Shown piece after piece: positions 1-10,595 of a stretch of 64,000 bases of DNA. This DNA is from Eudorina sp. 2006-703-Eu-15. Lineage: Eukaryota > Chlorophyta > Chlorophyceae > Chlamydomonadales > Volvocaceae. The DNA lies in NCBI GenBank assembly GCA_003117195.1, contig BDSI01000054.1, positions 1 through 64,000 on the forward strand, given 5' to 3'. The position numbers were made by a program, and so were the translations under genes. Within the stretch, counting starts at the first letter, position 1, and each line of letters opens with the position of its first letter. Below the pieces are notes generated by a model. It saw nothing but the letters and a program-made list of their open reading frames with translations. It was not told the origin of the DNA and ran no database searches.

Positions 1-1648
1 GTGACACACACCTGGTGACACACACCCTGGTACACACACCCTGGTGACACACACCTGGTGACACACACCCTGGTGACACACACCTTGTGCACACACACCC
101 TTGTGACACACACCCTTGTGACACACACCCTTGTGACACACACCCTTGTGACACACACCCTTGTGACACACACCCTTGGTGACACACACCCTTGTGAACA
201 CACCTTGTGACACACACCTTGTGACACACACCCTGGTGACACACACCCTGGTGACACACACCCTGGTGACACACACCCTGGTGACACACACCCTTGTGAC
301 ACACACCCTTGGACACACACCTTGTGACACACACCTTGTGACACACACCCTTGTGACACACACCCTTGTGACACACACCCTTGTGACACACACCCTTGTG
401 ACACACACCCTGGTGACACACACCCTTGTGACACACACCCTGGTGACACACACCCTGGTGACACACACCCTGGTGACACACACCCTGGTGACACACACCC
501 TGGTGACACACACCCTGGTGACACACAAACCCCTGGTGACACAACACCCCTGTGACACAACACCTGTGACACACACCCTGGTGACACACACCCTGGTGAC
601 ACACACCCTGGTGACACACACCCTGGTGACACACACCCTGTGACACACACCTGGTGACACACACCCTGGTGACACACACCCTGGTGACACACACCCTGGT
701 GACACACACCCTTGGTGACACACACACCTGGTGACACACACCCTGGTGACACACACCCTGGTGACACACACCTTGTGACACACCCTGGTGACACACACCC
801 TTGTGACACACACCTCTTGTGACACACACCCTGGTGACACACACCCTTGGTGACACACACACCCTGGTGACACACACCCTGGTGACACACACCCTGGTGA
901 CACACACCCTGGTGACACACACCCTGGTGACACACACCCTGGTGACACACACCCTGGTGACACACACCCTTGTGACACACACCCTGGTGACACACACCCT
1001 TGTGACACACACCCTTGTGACACACACCCTGTGACACACACCCTTGTGACACACACCCTGTGACACACCCTGTGACACACACCCTGGTGACACACACCCT
1101 GGTGACACACACCCTGGTGACACACACCCTTGTGACACACACCCTGGTGACACACACCCTGGTGACACACACCCTTGTGACACACACCCTTGTGACACAC
1201 ACCCTTGTGACACACACCCTTGTGACACACACCCTTGTGACACACACCCTTGTGACACACACCCTGGTGACACACACCCTGGTGACACACACCCTGGTGA
1301 CACACACCCTTGTGACACACACCCTTGTGACACACACCCTGGTGACACACACCCTGGTGACACACACCCTTGTGACACACACCCTTGTGACACACACCCT
1401 TGTGACACACACCCTTGTGACACACACCCTTGTGACACACACCCTGGTGACACACACCCTTGTGACACACACCCTGGTGACACACACCCTGGTGACACAC
1501 ACCCTTGTGACACACACCCTTGTGACACACACCCTTGTGACACACACCCTTGTGACACACACCCTTGTGACACACACCCTTGTGACACACACCCTTGTGA
1601 CACACACACCCTGTGACACACACCCTGGTGACACACACCCTGGTGACG
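1..1648. repeat. 15-bp minisatellite (acacaccctggtgac / acacacccttgtgac)
   Basis: About 110 head-to-tail copies of a 15-bp unit, with two main variants differing at one position (ctggtg versus cttgtg) and a few units with one- or two-base length changes. Because 15 is a multiple of three, long stretches stay open in one frame and read as a repeated Val-Thr-His-Thr-Leu pentamer. The array starts at the window edge, so its true length is unknown. It ends about 200 bp before the first FAS1 exon and is probably upstream or intronic sequence of that gene. I see no sign that the pentamer is translated. Confidence 0.95.
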
Positions 1649-1845
1649 CGCGCCCGCATACATCCAACAGAAACGAACCGACGCACTCCGTCGGAAGGAT
1701 TCAAAGGAGCGTCACATTGCTTGGACGCCATGAGCTGCCGTACTGTATGTATGAAGCCGCCGTACTGTGTGTGTGTGTGTGTGCTGGCAAGTGGCAACCC
1801 CTCCCTGCTGTTGCTTTTTTGCCGAATGCCGCTGCCCGCACGCAG

Positions 1846-4233
1846 GGGTTCTTCGAGCTGGTGCTGAAGAGTCGCGCCGTGTCTCGCCACCTCAAGAAAA
1901 ACCCGGTCTGCACCATCTTCACGCCGAACGAGACGTGCGTGAGACGTGCATGCGACACGCGCGACGGATGGATGCCTGTTGCCTGAGCGACGAGGGGCGG
2001 CCTACCCAGTACCCAGTACCCAGTACCCAGTACCCACATTCTCATGCCGCACAGAGATTCCCGGGAATCTCGGGCCGAGATCCTGACCAACGGATACAAA
2101 TAAACCCGCCGCGCCAAAACCCGCCGCGCCAAAAGCAACCTGCTGCGCTTCCCGCACTTCACGCACACGCACACGCTTGGCCCTTCGTTCTGGGCTGCAG
2201 GGTGGGTGCGTGCCTCGCTCATTGTGTATGTACGAAATGCTGACGCCGTACCGGCGGCGTGTGTGTGTGTGTGTGTCGTACTGCAGGATCTGGCAGTCGT
2301 ACATCCGTGATATGGGCAAGAAGCCCCAAGATCTGGCCTCCCACCCGCTGACGTACCAGCTGTTCCTGCTGCACACCATATCGGGTGCGTGGTGATGAGG
2401 AAGCTAGCGCATCATTGCAGTTGATTGCGGGGCTGCTGCGGGGCTGCTGCGGGGCTGCTGTGGGGCTGCTGCGGGGCTGATGCGGGGCAGATGCGGGGCT
2501 GATGCGGGGCTGATGCGGGGCTGCGAGGATGCGGACGAGCCACATCTGGCTTGTAAGGGCGGGCAGACTGTCAGGGCGAGTACAATAGGAGATTGTCAAA
2601 CAGAGAAACCCCCTAGAACCCACCACCCGGGGACAGGCAATAATGCGGCCGTAACGGGTAGCAGGCGATTGCCCGGGTGCCGGGTGCCAAGCCGTACGAC
2701 TGCTCCGCCGCTGACGATACCAATCAATCATGTCGCTCGCGCGAACAACAGTACTCGCCCGTGTTTGGTGCAATGGTGAATGAATGAATGAACGTTACAG
2801 CGGACCCTAAAGGGATCACCGGTGTATACCAGGGCAAGCCCCAGCAGGCCCCACCGCCAAGGCGGCAATGGTGGTGCGCCAGGGAACATCTGGATTGGTT
2901 ATGTCATGTAACCGTTTCAAAGTGGACCCGTATCCCGACCGGGTGTTCCAACGGGCCCAGAAAGCTGTGCACATGGCCACGGGGGTTTGCTCGCTGATAC
3001 CTTTCGGCCGGGGAAACGCCGATGTAGCATCTATCTCATCATCGTCCCGCCCAGGCGGATAGAGGCGTCCCGCGGCGTTGTCCCTCCCTGACGTGTACCG
3101 ATAGTGCTGCGACCCGCGGGGGCCTCTGTAACATCATTTCTTATACCGTAATCCTGCCCATTTCGCGGTCCGTCGGCTGGAACGCTCTTCCATGAAGGCA
3201 TCCTCCTGGATAGCGGCTGAATGAAACCTCCTGGATCTGTCTGAATCCCGGCCGAAACGCAGGCATAGCGCTCTACACAGGTGACTTGCCGGCTGGGCAG
3301 ACGCAGACGGGCTTCGACGACCTGGGCTACGGCATCGAGATCAGCCGAAACACGTACGTACGTGGGTACACACGGCACGCGGCCGGAGGGAAACCGACAA
3401 TCATGCTTGCTAGGTGCGTGCAATGTAAATCATTGGTTAGGATGTTCACTGAGACTTCAAGGACAGCGTCGGGGCGGGCCCTCCCTTGTGCACACACACC
3501 ACCTGTCAATCGGCTACCACGCACCACTGCCCCCCTCAGGTTGCTGTACCGCTGTGTGTCTGCCTCCCCGCCTGTCTTCGATTCTGCTGCGTGCTTGTCT
3601 GCTTGGTTATGCTTGTTTAGGTCCGGAGCAATCACCATTTGGCTGACCGAAGTGCCCAACCGCCAAGCGCACATCCAGACCCCAAACATCACGTACGGCC
3701 AGGCAAGTATGTACGGTACATGGTGGCAATTAACGCTAGGATGGGGTATACACCGTACTGCAAATATGTGGCGGTCGCCGCGCTTCATTGTCCTGCAAGG
3801 ATGGCCGGCGGCCCCGTGCGGCATCACTGGGCACGTGCCCATCCGGCGGTTGTATGTACGACACTTGTTGGCACGTAATACCTCACGGACATATCGGTGG
3901 TGGTGTCCTGCCGCCTTGTCGGTGGGGCCTGCTGGGGCTTGCCCTGGTATGCACCGTTGAGCCCTTTTTTTGGGGTCCTCTGTGACGTTCATTCATTCAA
4001 TTTCATTATCGGTATGCGTTACGGGTTTTCATGTATCCCTGTGTGTGCACTCCCCTTCCGCCCCATGCCGTCGTACAAAGTCCGTCGTACATGAGACGGA
4101 CCACATGCTGCTGCCAACTCCCAACGACGTGCGCGGGTGGTGGGATGTGTACGTGGGCGTCAAACGCGCCGATCTGCTCGCGGAGGCTGTAGCGATGTCC
4201 ACGCCCGGCAACGTGACCCCCTGGCGATGGTGA
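1846..4233 (+). CDS. FAS1 (fasciclin) domain block 1, spliced, 5' part not identified
   Basis: Four exons are proposed: 1846-1934, 2287-2384, 3281-3357 and 4081-4233. The first two join in phase (AC|G) to give the FAS1 H1-type stretch CTIFTPNETIW and then LFLLHTISG, matching the family pattern TvFAPTdeAf...LlyHvvpG. The third adds DLPAGQTQTGFDDLGYGIEI, and the fourth gives VVHETDHMLLP, the usual domain end (vvHviDkvLlP). About 20 residues expected between exons 3 and 4 are missing, so a short exon in 3358-4080 was probably not found. The signal peptide and start codon were not identified. The last exon reaches a stop at 4231-4233, with a TGTAA motif 16 bp later, so the gene may end here; alternatively donors at about 4131 (gtgcgc) or 4151 (gtgggc) continue it towards block 2. 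FAS1 proteins are extracellular or cell-wall adhesion proteins. Confidence 0.75.
2003..2036. repeat. 7-bp tandem repeat (tacccag)n
   Basis: Nearly five perfect copies of tacccag in the first intron of FAS1 block 1. The unit does not match the Chlamydomonas-type telomere repeat (TTTTAGGG). Confidence 0.9.
2424..2527. repeat. 12-bp minisatellite (ctgctgcggggc / ctgatgcggggc)
   Basis: About eight tandem 12-bp units with two variants, lying in the intron after the second FAS1 exon. The unit keeps a multiple of three but I see no coding role. Confidence 0.9.
2777..2890 (-). repeat. Dispersed short repeat, long copy 1
   Basis: Read on the minus strand this copy has a body of about 60 bp (rich in ccttggcggtggggcctgc), then a segment ending agggtccgctgtaac, then a (cattcatt)n tail. 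It is the near-exact inverted counterpart of 3895-4000 and flanks FAS1 exon 3281-3357 on the other side. It belongs to the dispersed family described in the findings. Confidence 0.75.
3100..3150 (+). repeat. Dispersed short repeat, diverged copy
   Basis: Contains gacccgcgggggcctctgtaac followed by atcatttcttatac, matching the conserved end and AT-rich tail class of the family. It lies in a FAS1 intron. Confidence 0.55.
3895..4000 (+). repeat. Dispersed short repeat, long copy 2 (inverted relative to copy 1)
   Basis: The body (ccgccttgtcggtggggcct and following) and the end (ggggtcctctgtgac plus gttcattcattc) mirror 2777-2890 over roughly 100 bp. It lies in the intron just before the FAS1 exon at 4081. 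Confidence 0.75.
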
Positions 4234-4248
4234 CGTCGCAAACAGCCT

Positions 4249-4253
4249 TGTAA
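4249..4253 (+). terminator. Candidate poly(A) signal TGTAA for FAS1 block 1
   Basis: TGTAA, the usual chlorophyte polyadenylation motif, lies 16 bp after the in-frame stop at 4231-4233. It also forms part of the near-palindrome TGTAACGGTTAC. The short distance is unusual, so the assignment is tentative. Confidence 0.35.
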
Positions 4254-7100
4254 CGGTTACAACAAACAAAACAGCCGCCGCCGGGTGGTCGTCGTGTGTA
4301 ACGCACCTGCTGCTGCTGCTGCTGCTGCTGCTGCCGCTGCTGGATGGGTTAGCAGTAGCTAGCTCCGCTGGTATCCTGCTGCTACTGCTGCTGCTGCTGC
4401 TGCTGCATTTCCTTTTCAAAGGACCCCACGGTTTAGTGCCTAGGGGTGGATGGGTTGGGTTGCGCATGCATCATCGATGGTTGATGGTTGGTGTGCGAGG
4501 GTGTACCGTATATTTGTACGGCGCCTCAGCCGTACGCTCGTTGGTCGGGATGCGTGCCGCAAGCAAACAAACAGGCGGGCCCGTCAGTCCGTGTAGATGT
4601 ATTGTTTAGCGAGGAACCCATATTTGTGTGGCACCAACTACGGTAGCCCCATTCGCCCGTCAGCCCGTCAGCCCGCGCAGGACTAAGGTCCACCTTCGTT
4701 GTAACGGTTACATGTGTGCTGGGCTTGTGGGTTGCTGTATGGGCGTGCTCAGCAACTGGCGCCGCTCTCCCGAACGGAACACATACAGCGCCAGCGCCAT
4801 GCATGGCCTCCATCCGTCCATACATTAAAGGTAGATAGGCAATCAAGAGCGCACCTAGCCAGCCAGCTAGTGCAGGTAGGTACGCGTCCACCCGATGAAG
4901 GAGGGACGGAGGCGGATCCGCTTGCATCCGTGAGAACTGCGTGCCGGGTCGCTGAAGCCGCTCTGCCGCCGCGCGGTGATGAGCACCAGCAGGAGAGTCA
5001 GCGTGCGCAGCGCACGGCGCCTCCGTCAGCCAGCGCCGCCGTCAGCCAGCGGCTTGCAGCAGGCGGCGGCATGACACCTCCCCCCTCGCGGGTGTGGTGG
5101 ATGGGTGCGCAGTCCTGGTATACGTGAGGCGCCTACGAACGAAGCCATCTGGCCCCGTGGGATCACCCGATCGGCGCTAAGGGTCCACCTTGCAACGGTT
5201 GCATTACAGGCAGGCAGGCAGCCAGGCAGGATGTCCAGGCACCCCAGGATGTCCACGCACTGCTGGCTCGTTCCTTCAGTGTCGTTTCCGACGCAATTCC
5301 ATCCATTATCTAGCTAGAAGAAACTAGACAAACTTTTGATCTGAGTAAGCATTCGACGCAGCTGTCTTCGGGGGTAAGTCGGTGTAGCGCGGCGGAACTC
5401 GGCCTCATCACCTCATCACCTCATCGGCACGTCAGAGCGATCAGAGCACACCAAGATTTTAAGGTGAGGACTCATTTTAGGTGAGGACTCATGCTGCATG
5501 AGTCATGAGGCACTTTCAGACGTTTGCAGACGACCGCAAGCCGAAGCACACAGGAGGGCATACAGCTAGCTGCCGCTTCCTTCGATAGGAAAGACTAGGA
5601 CAATCGGCGTCATTTATTAATTTAAAATAACGTATTATATATTATGGATTTGATATAACCCCACATTTTTAAATGGAGGACGGATGAAGGCTTATAAAGG
5701 CATGGCCGACAGGTTTCGCGCCCTTCTGCGCATACTGTGCACACACGCAAGGTATGAGCGCAGACGATACAGCATGCAGCGCAAGTGATAAATCTTACAT
5801 ACTATTTTGTTTCCTAAGTAAATGGAGTGAACGATACGAATCGTCTGTCTATCGTGTAGCAGTGGTGGGCGATATCCAGGCCGCCTTATCCGCCCCTATT
5901 CGACAGCGTTGATGGATGGGGGTGTTGTCAGTATAAGAATAATTCAATTTATATTACTCTTTAATTAGATGATTTGATATAGTGCACTGTTTAGCGTGTT
6001 GGGTGCGCCAAACCCGCTAAACCGCACTGATCAGTAATGGTGGGTGGGCGGTGCAACGGACTGGCGCTCGAGCTGCTCCGGTAAGCTCTTCCCTCTGACG
6101 ATGACGAATTTGCCGTGTATTTCGCCGACATGAGGTACTACGGCAAGCGCGTTCATCAAGCAGGCACAGCAGCCGCAGCACGCAAGGCGAACAAGATGAC
6201 CGACATTATTGTCCCTGCGTGCTGCCGAGGGCCGGACGGGCCAGTCACTTGATCGCGCACGGCGTCTCGTCGGTGTCTGATGGTGTGCCGAGTGCCGTCA
6301 AGCGCGTGCGTGTTCCGGTGGCCTTCTCCGCTTCTCGCCCCGCGAGCGTCTTTGGCAATGAATTAAGTAAGCCTTCCGGCAGATAGAGCGATGGCGTCTG
6401 TCTGTCGAAACTAAACACCATGGCGCAGTACCGACAGCTAGATACACGCCCGCGGTGAGGCGCCACGGTTCGGCCCCTAGCTCCGTAAGAATTGCGGACT
6501 TGCACAGTACGACAATAATTTTGCATCCTGTGCGCCCGCCTGCGGTGATCGCCAACACCACATCTGCCGTCGTGGCAGAATCCCGATGCAATCCTGACGC
6601 ACTCGCTTGCTGCGATAGATGCTGATGGCGACGACCAATCCAATTAGTTAGTATTAGTACAGGACAATAATTTACTCTGCAAGCAGGCAGCAGCACGCAG
6701 CATTCCGCTGAGTGAACGCATGTGGCCGAGGAGGACGAGCGACCAGAGCCACCGCGTAACGCAGCACCGACTGCTGACCCATGGGTCCGTCGTGTACCCA
6801 CGCATGCAGTTTCTCTTACCAAATGCAGGCTGCGGTCAAAGTTCGAGGTGTGGCCGTTGAAAAATTCAAATAACATTATTTGTTATGTTATCGTGGTGTT
6901 GTGTCGCAGGTGCGCTGCAGGTTCACTTAGCATGCACGCGCGCGATTGCGCCACGACTCCCACGTCAAAGGTCAAACGCCGACGCTTTGGTAACCCACCT
7001 CGGTTGATTCCGGTGTAAAATACTATGACCAGAAACATTGCGACTATGTACGAGCTCTTACGAACCACAGCCTTACCTACAGGCCGTTATTTTACTTCTT
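4254..7100. other. Region with no convincing gene between the FAS1 blocks
   Basis: Apart from the CTG tracts no exon with recognisable domain sequence was found. The stretch 4920-5100 is Ala/Pro/Gln-rich in one plus frame and might be linker coding. Segment 5330-6000 is clearly AT-richer than its surroundings (a tattatatattatgg tract near 5635, an attactctttaatt tract near 5955) and contains a doubled ggtgaggactcat. This compositional break suggests an old insertion but no terminal repeats or transposase could be read. A plus-strand frame near 6110-6248 (YFADMRYYGKRVHQAG) looks protein-like but is unsupported. Confidence 0.4.
4307..4406. repeat. Two (CTG)n trinucleotide tracts
   Basis: Interrupted CTG/TGC tracts at 4307-4342 and 4376-4406 flank a 33-bp unique segment. 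They are noncoding as far as I can tell. Confidence 0.9.
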
Positions 7101-7357
7101 CTAGCTTGCCGTGCGTTTTAAGGTGAAGTCACGAGAGCAAATAATCCACACGACCTCGGGGTCATTAGGCTGAACGAGATACTCCTGGTGCTTGCGAAGT
7201 GTGACAGACGCCGTCGGCAGCTTCTTACCAGGAAGCACCATGGAGCTGCGAGGTTGCAGCGGGGCCGTGTTGATCGGTGGTAAGAATGCGCGGGAAGAAT
7301 GAAGTTCGTCACAAAGCAGCAGCTTACCGTTGGATATTGTTTCCCGCGGCATTCCAT
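7101..7357 (-). CDS. Candidate small minus-strand gene downstream of a TATA box
   Basis: A TATATAAAA box on the minus strand (7486-7494) lies about 130 bp upstream of two nearby ATGs (start bases 7357 and 7352). The 7352 start opens an 83-residue frame ending NDPEVVWIICSRDFTLKR. Alternatively, the 7357 start could splice at gtaagc (exon 7328-7357) to an exon 7101-7190, giving about 39 residues. No family is recognised. It would lie between the FAS1 blocks on the opposite strand, which would favour two separate FAS1 genes. Chance open frame is a real possibility. Confidence 0.2.
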
Positions 7358-7485
7358 CGTCGACAATGGCGATTGCCGAAGTTGATAATAAACGCGCCCG
7401 TCTCCGTTGACTTAGCTTTGGCTGAGGTCCAGGCTGCTGTAACGACTCTTCAATCCCGGCCCGCCCCGGCCCCTCAATCCGCGCA

Positions 7486-7494
7486 TTTTATATA
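7486..7494 (-). promoter_or_regulatory. TATA-box-like element
   Basis: TATATAAAA on the minus strand in GC-rich surroundings, with C/G-rich sequence just downstream. It could serve the small candidate minus-strand gene. The same site reads ttttatata on the plus strand, so it might instead serve FAS1 block 2. Confidence 0.3.
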
Positions 7495-7595
7495 CGCGTT
7501 CCGCCGCCGCCGCTGCACGCCTGCTCTGCGCAGTTATACTGCTGTTCGGCAGCTGCCGGGCTGATGAACGACCCAGGGGTCGATCGTTGCTTCAG

Positions 7596-7791
7596 GAGGC
7601 TGCCGCTGTGGCCCAGCCCGCCATGGGCCTCCCTGCCAAGCCAGGCGCTTCAGCCGCAACGCCGGGTGGTCTGCCTGCGGAGGTCCCGAACACGGGCGGC
7701 AGCGCAACCGCCCCGGGCGTCCTTAGCGCCGCCACTCCCAAGGCGGCACCTGCTTCGACAGCACCTGCGGCCCCCGCCGCCGCCGCGACGG
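7596..7791 (+). CDS. Pro/Ala-rich exon, probable linker of the FAS1 protein
   Basis: After a good acceptor (cgttgcttcag) the frame reads EAAAVAQPAMGLPAKPGASA and continues as Ala/Pro/Thr/Ser/Gly-rich sequence to an AAPAAAATG end with a possible gtatca donor. Such linkers are common between or before FAS1 domains in green algal wall proteins. Its phase (1) does not join directly to the exon starting at 8413 (phase 0), so at least one short exon between them is missing or a different donor is used. Confidence 0.45.
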
Positions 7792-8412
7792 GTATCAGTG
7801 TGAGCAGTAACGTGGATACGTACGGGGGATGCCTTGGTGCTTGCGTGATGGGAAGGACAGGTTGGTCGGCCCCCTTTCGGGTCCCCTTTATGAGCAGCCC
7901 CCTGAATGGCTAATGAGCCGCACTGTGTGGCAGCACCGCGGGTGTTTGGGCACGGCAGGGCCTCGGGGTAAAGAGCGCTCATCACGTGCCTGCATGTAGA
8001 TAGATAGATCGTCCGGCACGTACGCGACAACGCACGAAGCACGATGATGGATCAAATGCAACCCTGAACGGATGCTAACATGGCGGCCGCGTGCAGCCGC
8101 ACCTGCTGAAATCGGCCTTACAAGCAAGTATGAGCCATCGTTCTGTGTCGGGTGCGAGTGGACACGACAGGTTACAGCAGTGTGGATCAGTCAGTCAGTG
8201 CGCGGTGTTCAGTTGGAGATGAACGCCCGGTTTAACAACATAATAATAGTTGGAGTTCGAGTGGACATTGCTTGGATTGCGTGCATGGTTGCAGGCTTAC
8301 CTGCCGCCGTGTGTGCGCATGGCTACGTACTCGACTGCTCCGTCTCGCGTGCGTACTGCATGCCCGTTGATGCCGCCGTACATCTGCCGTACTGTGCGTG
8401 CGCCAACCGCAG

Positions 8413-10418
8413 GTCAACACTGCCGTCACCGCGCTCAACGTGACAGGCATCGGGGCGGCGCTCAGCAACGAAACCGTCGCCACGATCTTCGCGCCGGATG
8501 ACGCGTGAGCGAGTGCCGTACTTGCGGAACGAAATGCGCGCGGGCAGTGTCCGCTTTTTGGATTTACAACGTCACCAGTAGTTGACAAATCTGATGGAAT
8601 GGATCATTGAATGACGAGAGCGTACCGTATTCGAACGAACGATGCATTTTGCGTGATATGAAACCGGGGACGAGCGGCGGTTGGGCCTGGTTGGGCGACT
8701 CTAGGACGTCCATCTGTCTCCGGCATGTCGTACAGCGTCGCACCAGCTTTGAAGTTCCCGAGGTCATGCACAAGACCTGTCTCCTGAAACCCATTCGCCC
8801 TCGTCTGTCGTCCGTTAGTTGTGGACCTGCCTGCCCTACCTTCCTTAACACAGCGCCCTGCTGCCTCCTTCCCACGCAGCGCCTTCACGAGCCTGGCTGC
8901 TTCCCTGAACCTCACCGTCCCTCAGCTGCTGTCCAACCCGCTGGCGACCAACTTCACCCTGCTGCACATCATCCCCGGTGGGTTATTATTTGGGGTTGCC
9001 AAGCTGCCATCGCCGGCGGGATGGCGAGGTTGCTGAAAATGCTCACTCTTTTGTGAACAGCTTTGCATTTTCAGTGACACTATTATTGATATATATCATT
9101 CATAAAATGGTCATAAAAAGTATGGTTTTTATTATTTTGCTTCAGGTTTATGTTGTTCCAGGACAAGGCTCGGGCAGCAGGTACCGCAGTCCCTACCTCC
9201 GTCGTCGCTTTCGGCACCGCAGTGCACACACACACCCTCGCTGCCCTCCCTTTTCGCGGCTGTTGCCTGCTCTCTCCATCCGATGCAGGTGTGGTAGTAC
9301 GCAGCTCGGATCTGCCGCAGGGCCAGGTCGTCAACGCGACATCGCTGCTGGGGCCCACCCTCCAGATTCAGAGAAACGGGTGCGCAACAATACGGCAGTA
9401 TGTACGGGAGTACGACATCGTACCAGATGTGATGCATTCTGAGCAAAGCTGGATGTGTGTTATCTGCATGTGTTCATGCATTATCGTGTCGGAAAAGGGG
9501 CGGACGAAGTGACTGTGCCGGGAGCACTTACCTGCCCGCCGTGGGGCAGGGCTTGATGATTGTTCCCACCTGCTGCTGCCGTGTTGCCGTGCGCTAATTA
9601 CCTGAAGTCGTCCGATCGGGGGTAGACGTCGCAACATCTATTTATTCATTCATTCACTCGAGTCATTCATTCCTCCAATCATGCATTCAATTCCCCCTGC
9701 CGCCGCTTCGTTGCAGCAATGCCGTTACGGTGCGGGTGGCCGGTACCAACACCTCAGCGGAGGTGGTCAAGGCGGACATTCCGTTCATGCAGGCAAGCAA
9801 GCTGGGCCCGGTAGCGGGCGCTGCACACGTCCGCTGGGCTGAGCGATGACTGGGCTACGATCGGGTTGTGTCTTCGACCATCGTGCCTACGTTCGAACAT
9901 ACGGTAGTGCACGACAACTGCATGCCTGATCACTGCCTTGGCGTGTACACCCGACGCTTGCATGGGGTCAGGGTAGGTTTGATTCCAGAGCTGCGCCTGC
10001 TCCATCCGTGATTTGCGTGGCGCTGCAAACCGTGCAAACCGGCAGCGGCGCCCTGCTTCCCTGATGCGATATGGGAGTTACCTCGACGTGACACGACGTG
10101 CATGACGAGTCCTGCACCTAACGGGTTCTGAAATAAGCTCGTTGCCTAACAGGTTCTGTTCACTGCAACGTTCGTTCATTCATTCATTCAGGTTCTGAGC
10201 TAACCTCTCTGTGCGTGGACCGTAGCAGCATGTCGTGTATGGCCAGCTTGCATCCCAGCTGCCCGCGCTGCACTTCGCCGCCTCCGCAAGCAACAATGCC
10301 GGCCATCATACCTGCCGCGATGCGCCCAGAACCGGCCCGGCCGAACGCCCCGGCCCCAATTCCTTTGCTTCCATCCATCCAGGCAATCGTCCACGTCATC
10401 AACAAGGTGCTCGTCTGA
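8413..10418 (+). CDS. FAS1 (fasciclin) domain block 2, complete to the stop codon
   Basis: Six exons are proposed: 8413-8504, 8880-8977, 9289-9379, 9717-9792 (or to 9810) and 10383-10418 after upstream linker coding. Joined in phase they give an almost textbook FAS1 domain: VATIFAPDDA|AFTSLAASLNLT...TNFTLLHIIPG|VVVRSSDLPQGQVVNATS...NAVTVRVAGT...VVKADIP...AIVHVINKVLV-stop. Several N-glycosylation sequons (NVT, NET, NLT, NFT, NAT, NTS) fit an extracellular protein. The last intron starts either at a GC donor (ATGCAG|gcaagc, exon end 9792) or at a weak gtagcg (exon end 9810); both keep phase 0. The protein ends directly after the FAS1 core, so no C-terminal GPI signal is visible. Function: predicted cell-surface or extracellular-matrix adhesion. 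Five of these exons are listed here; the linker exon 7596-7791 is listed separately. Confidence 0.88.
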
Positions 10419-10483
10419 TACGGGGATGGAGATGAGGGCGAGCATGCGTGCCTGCATACCTGCTCACATGTACCGCCTATGGA

Positions 10484-10595
10484 GCCTGTCCGGTGTGCCA
10501 CGGTGGCGCGGTTTCGTTTATTAGCAGTGTGAGGCAACGGCTGTCACCGATGACCCTAGCGGGGTCTGGCGGAGCCTACTGTTAACATTACTGAT
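10484..10595 (+). repeat. Dispersed short repeat, copy with long body
   Basis: Shares acggtggcgcggttt, gaggcaacggctgtcacc and gatgaccctagcggggtc with 15728-15835 and 35587-35690; the end is degraded (ctgttaacattactg). It lies just after the FAS1 stop codon, so it may sit in the 3' UTR. Confidence 0.75.

Noticed and set aside
1..1648. CRISPR-like regular repeat array
   Set aside because: Units are contiguous 15-mers with no spacers, in a spliced eukaryotic genome; it is a minisatellite.
2777..4000. A single 1.2-kb DNA transposon with ~100-bp terminal inverted repeats
   Set aside because: The interior contains a true FAS1 exon in phase with its neighbours, and the same repeat end occurs alone at many other sites, so two separate insertions in opposite orientation fit better.
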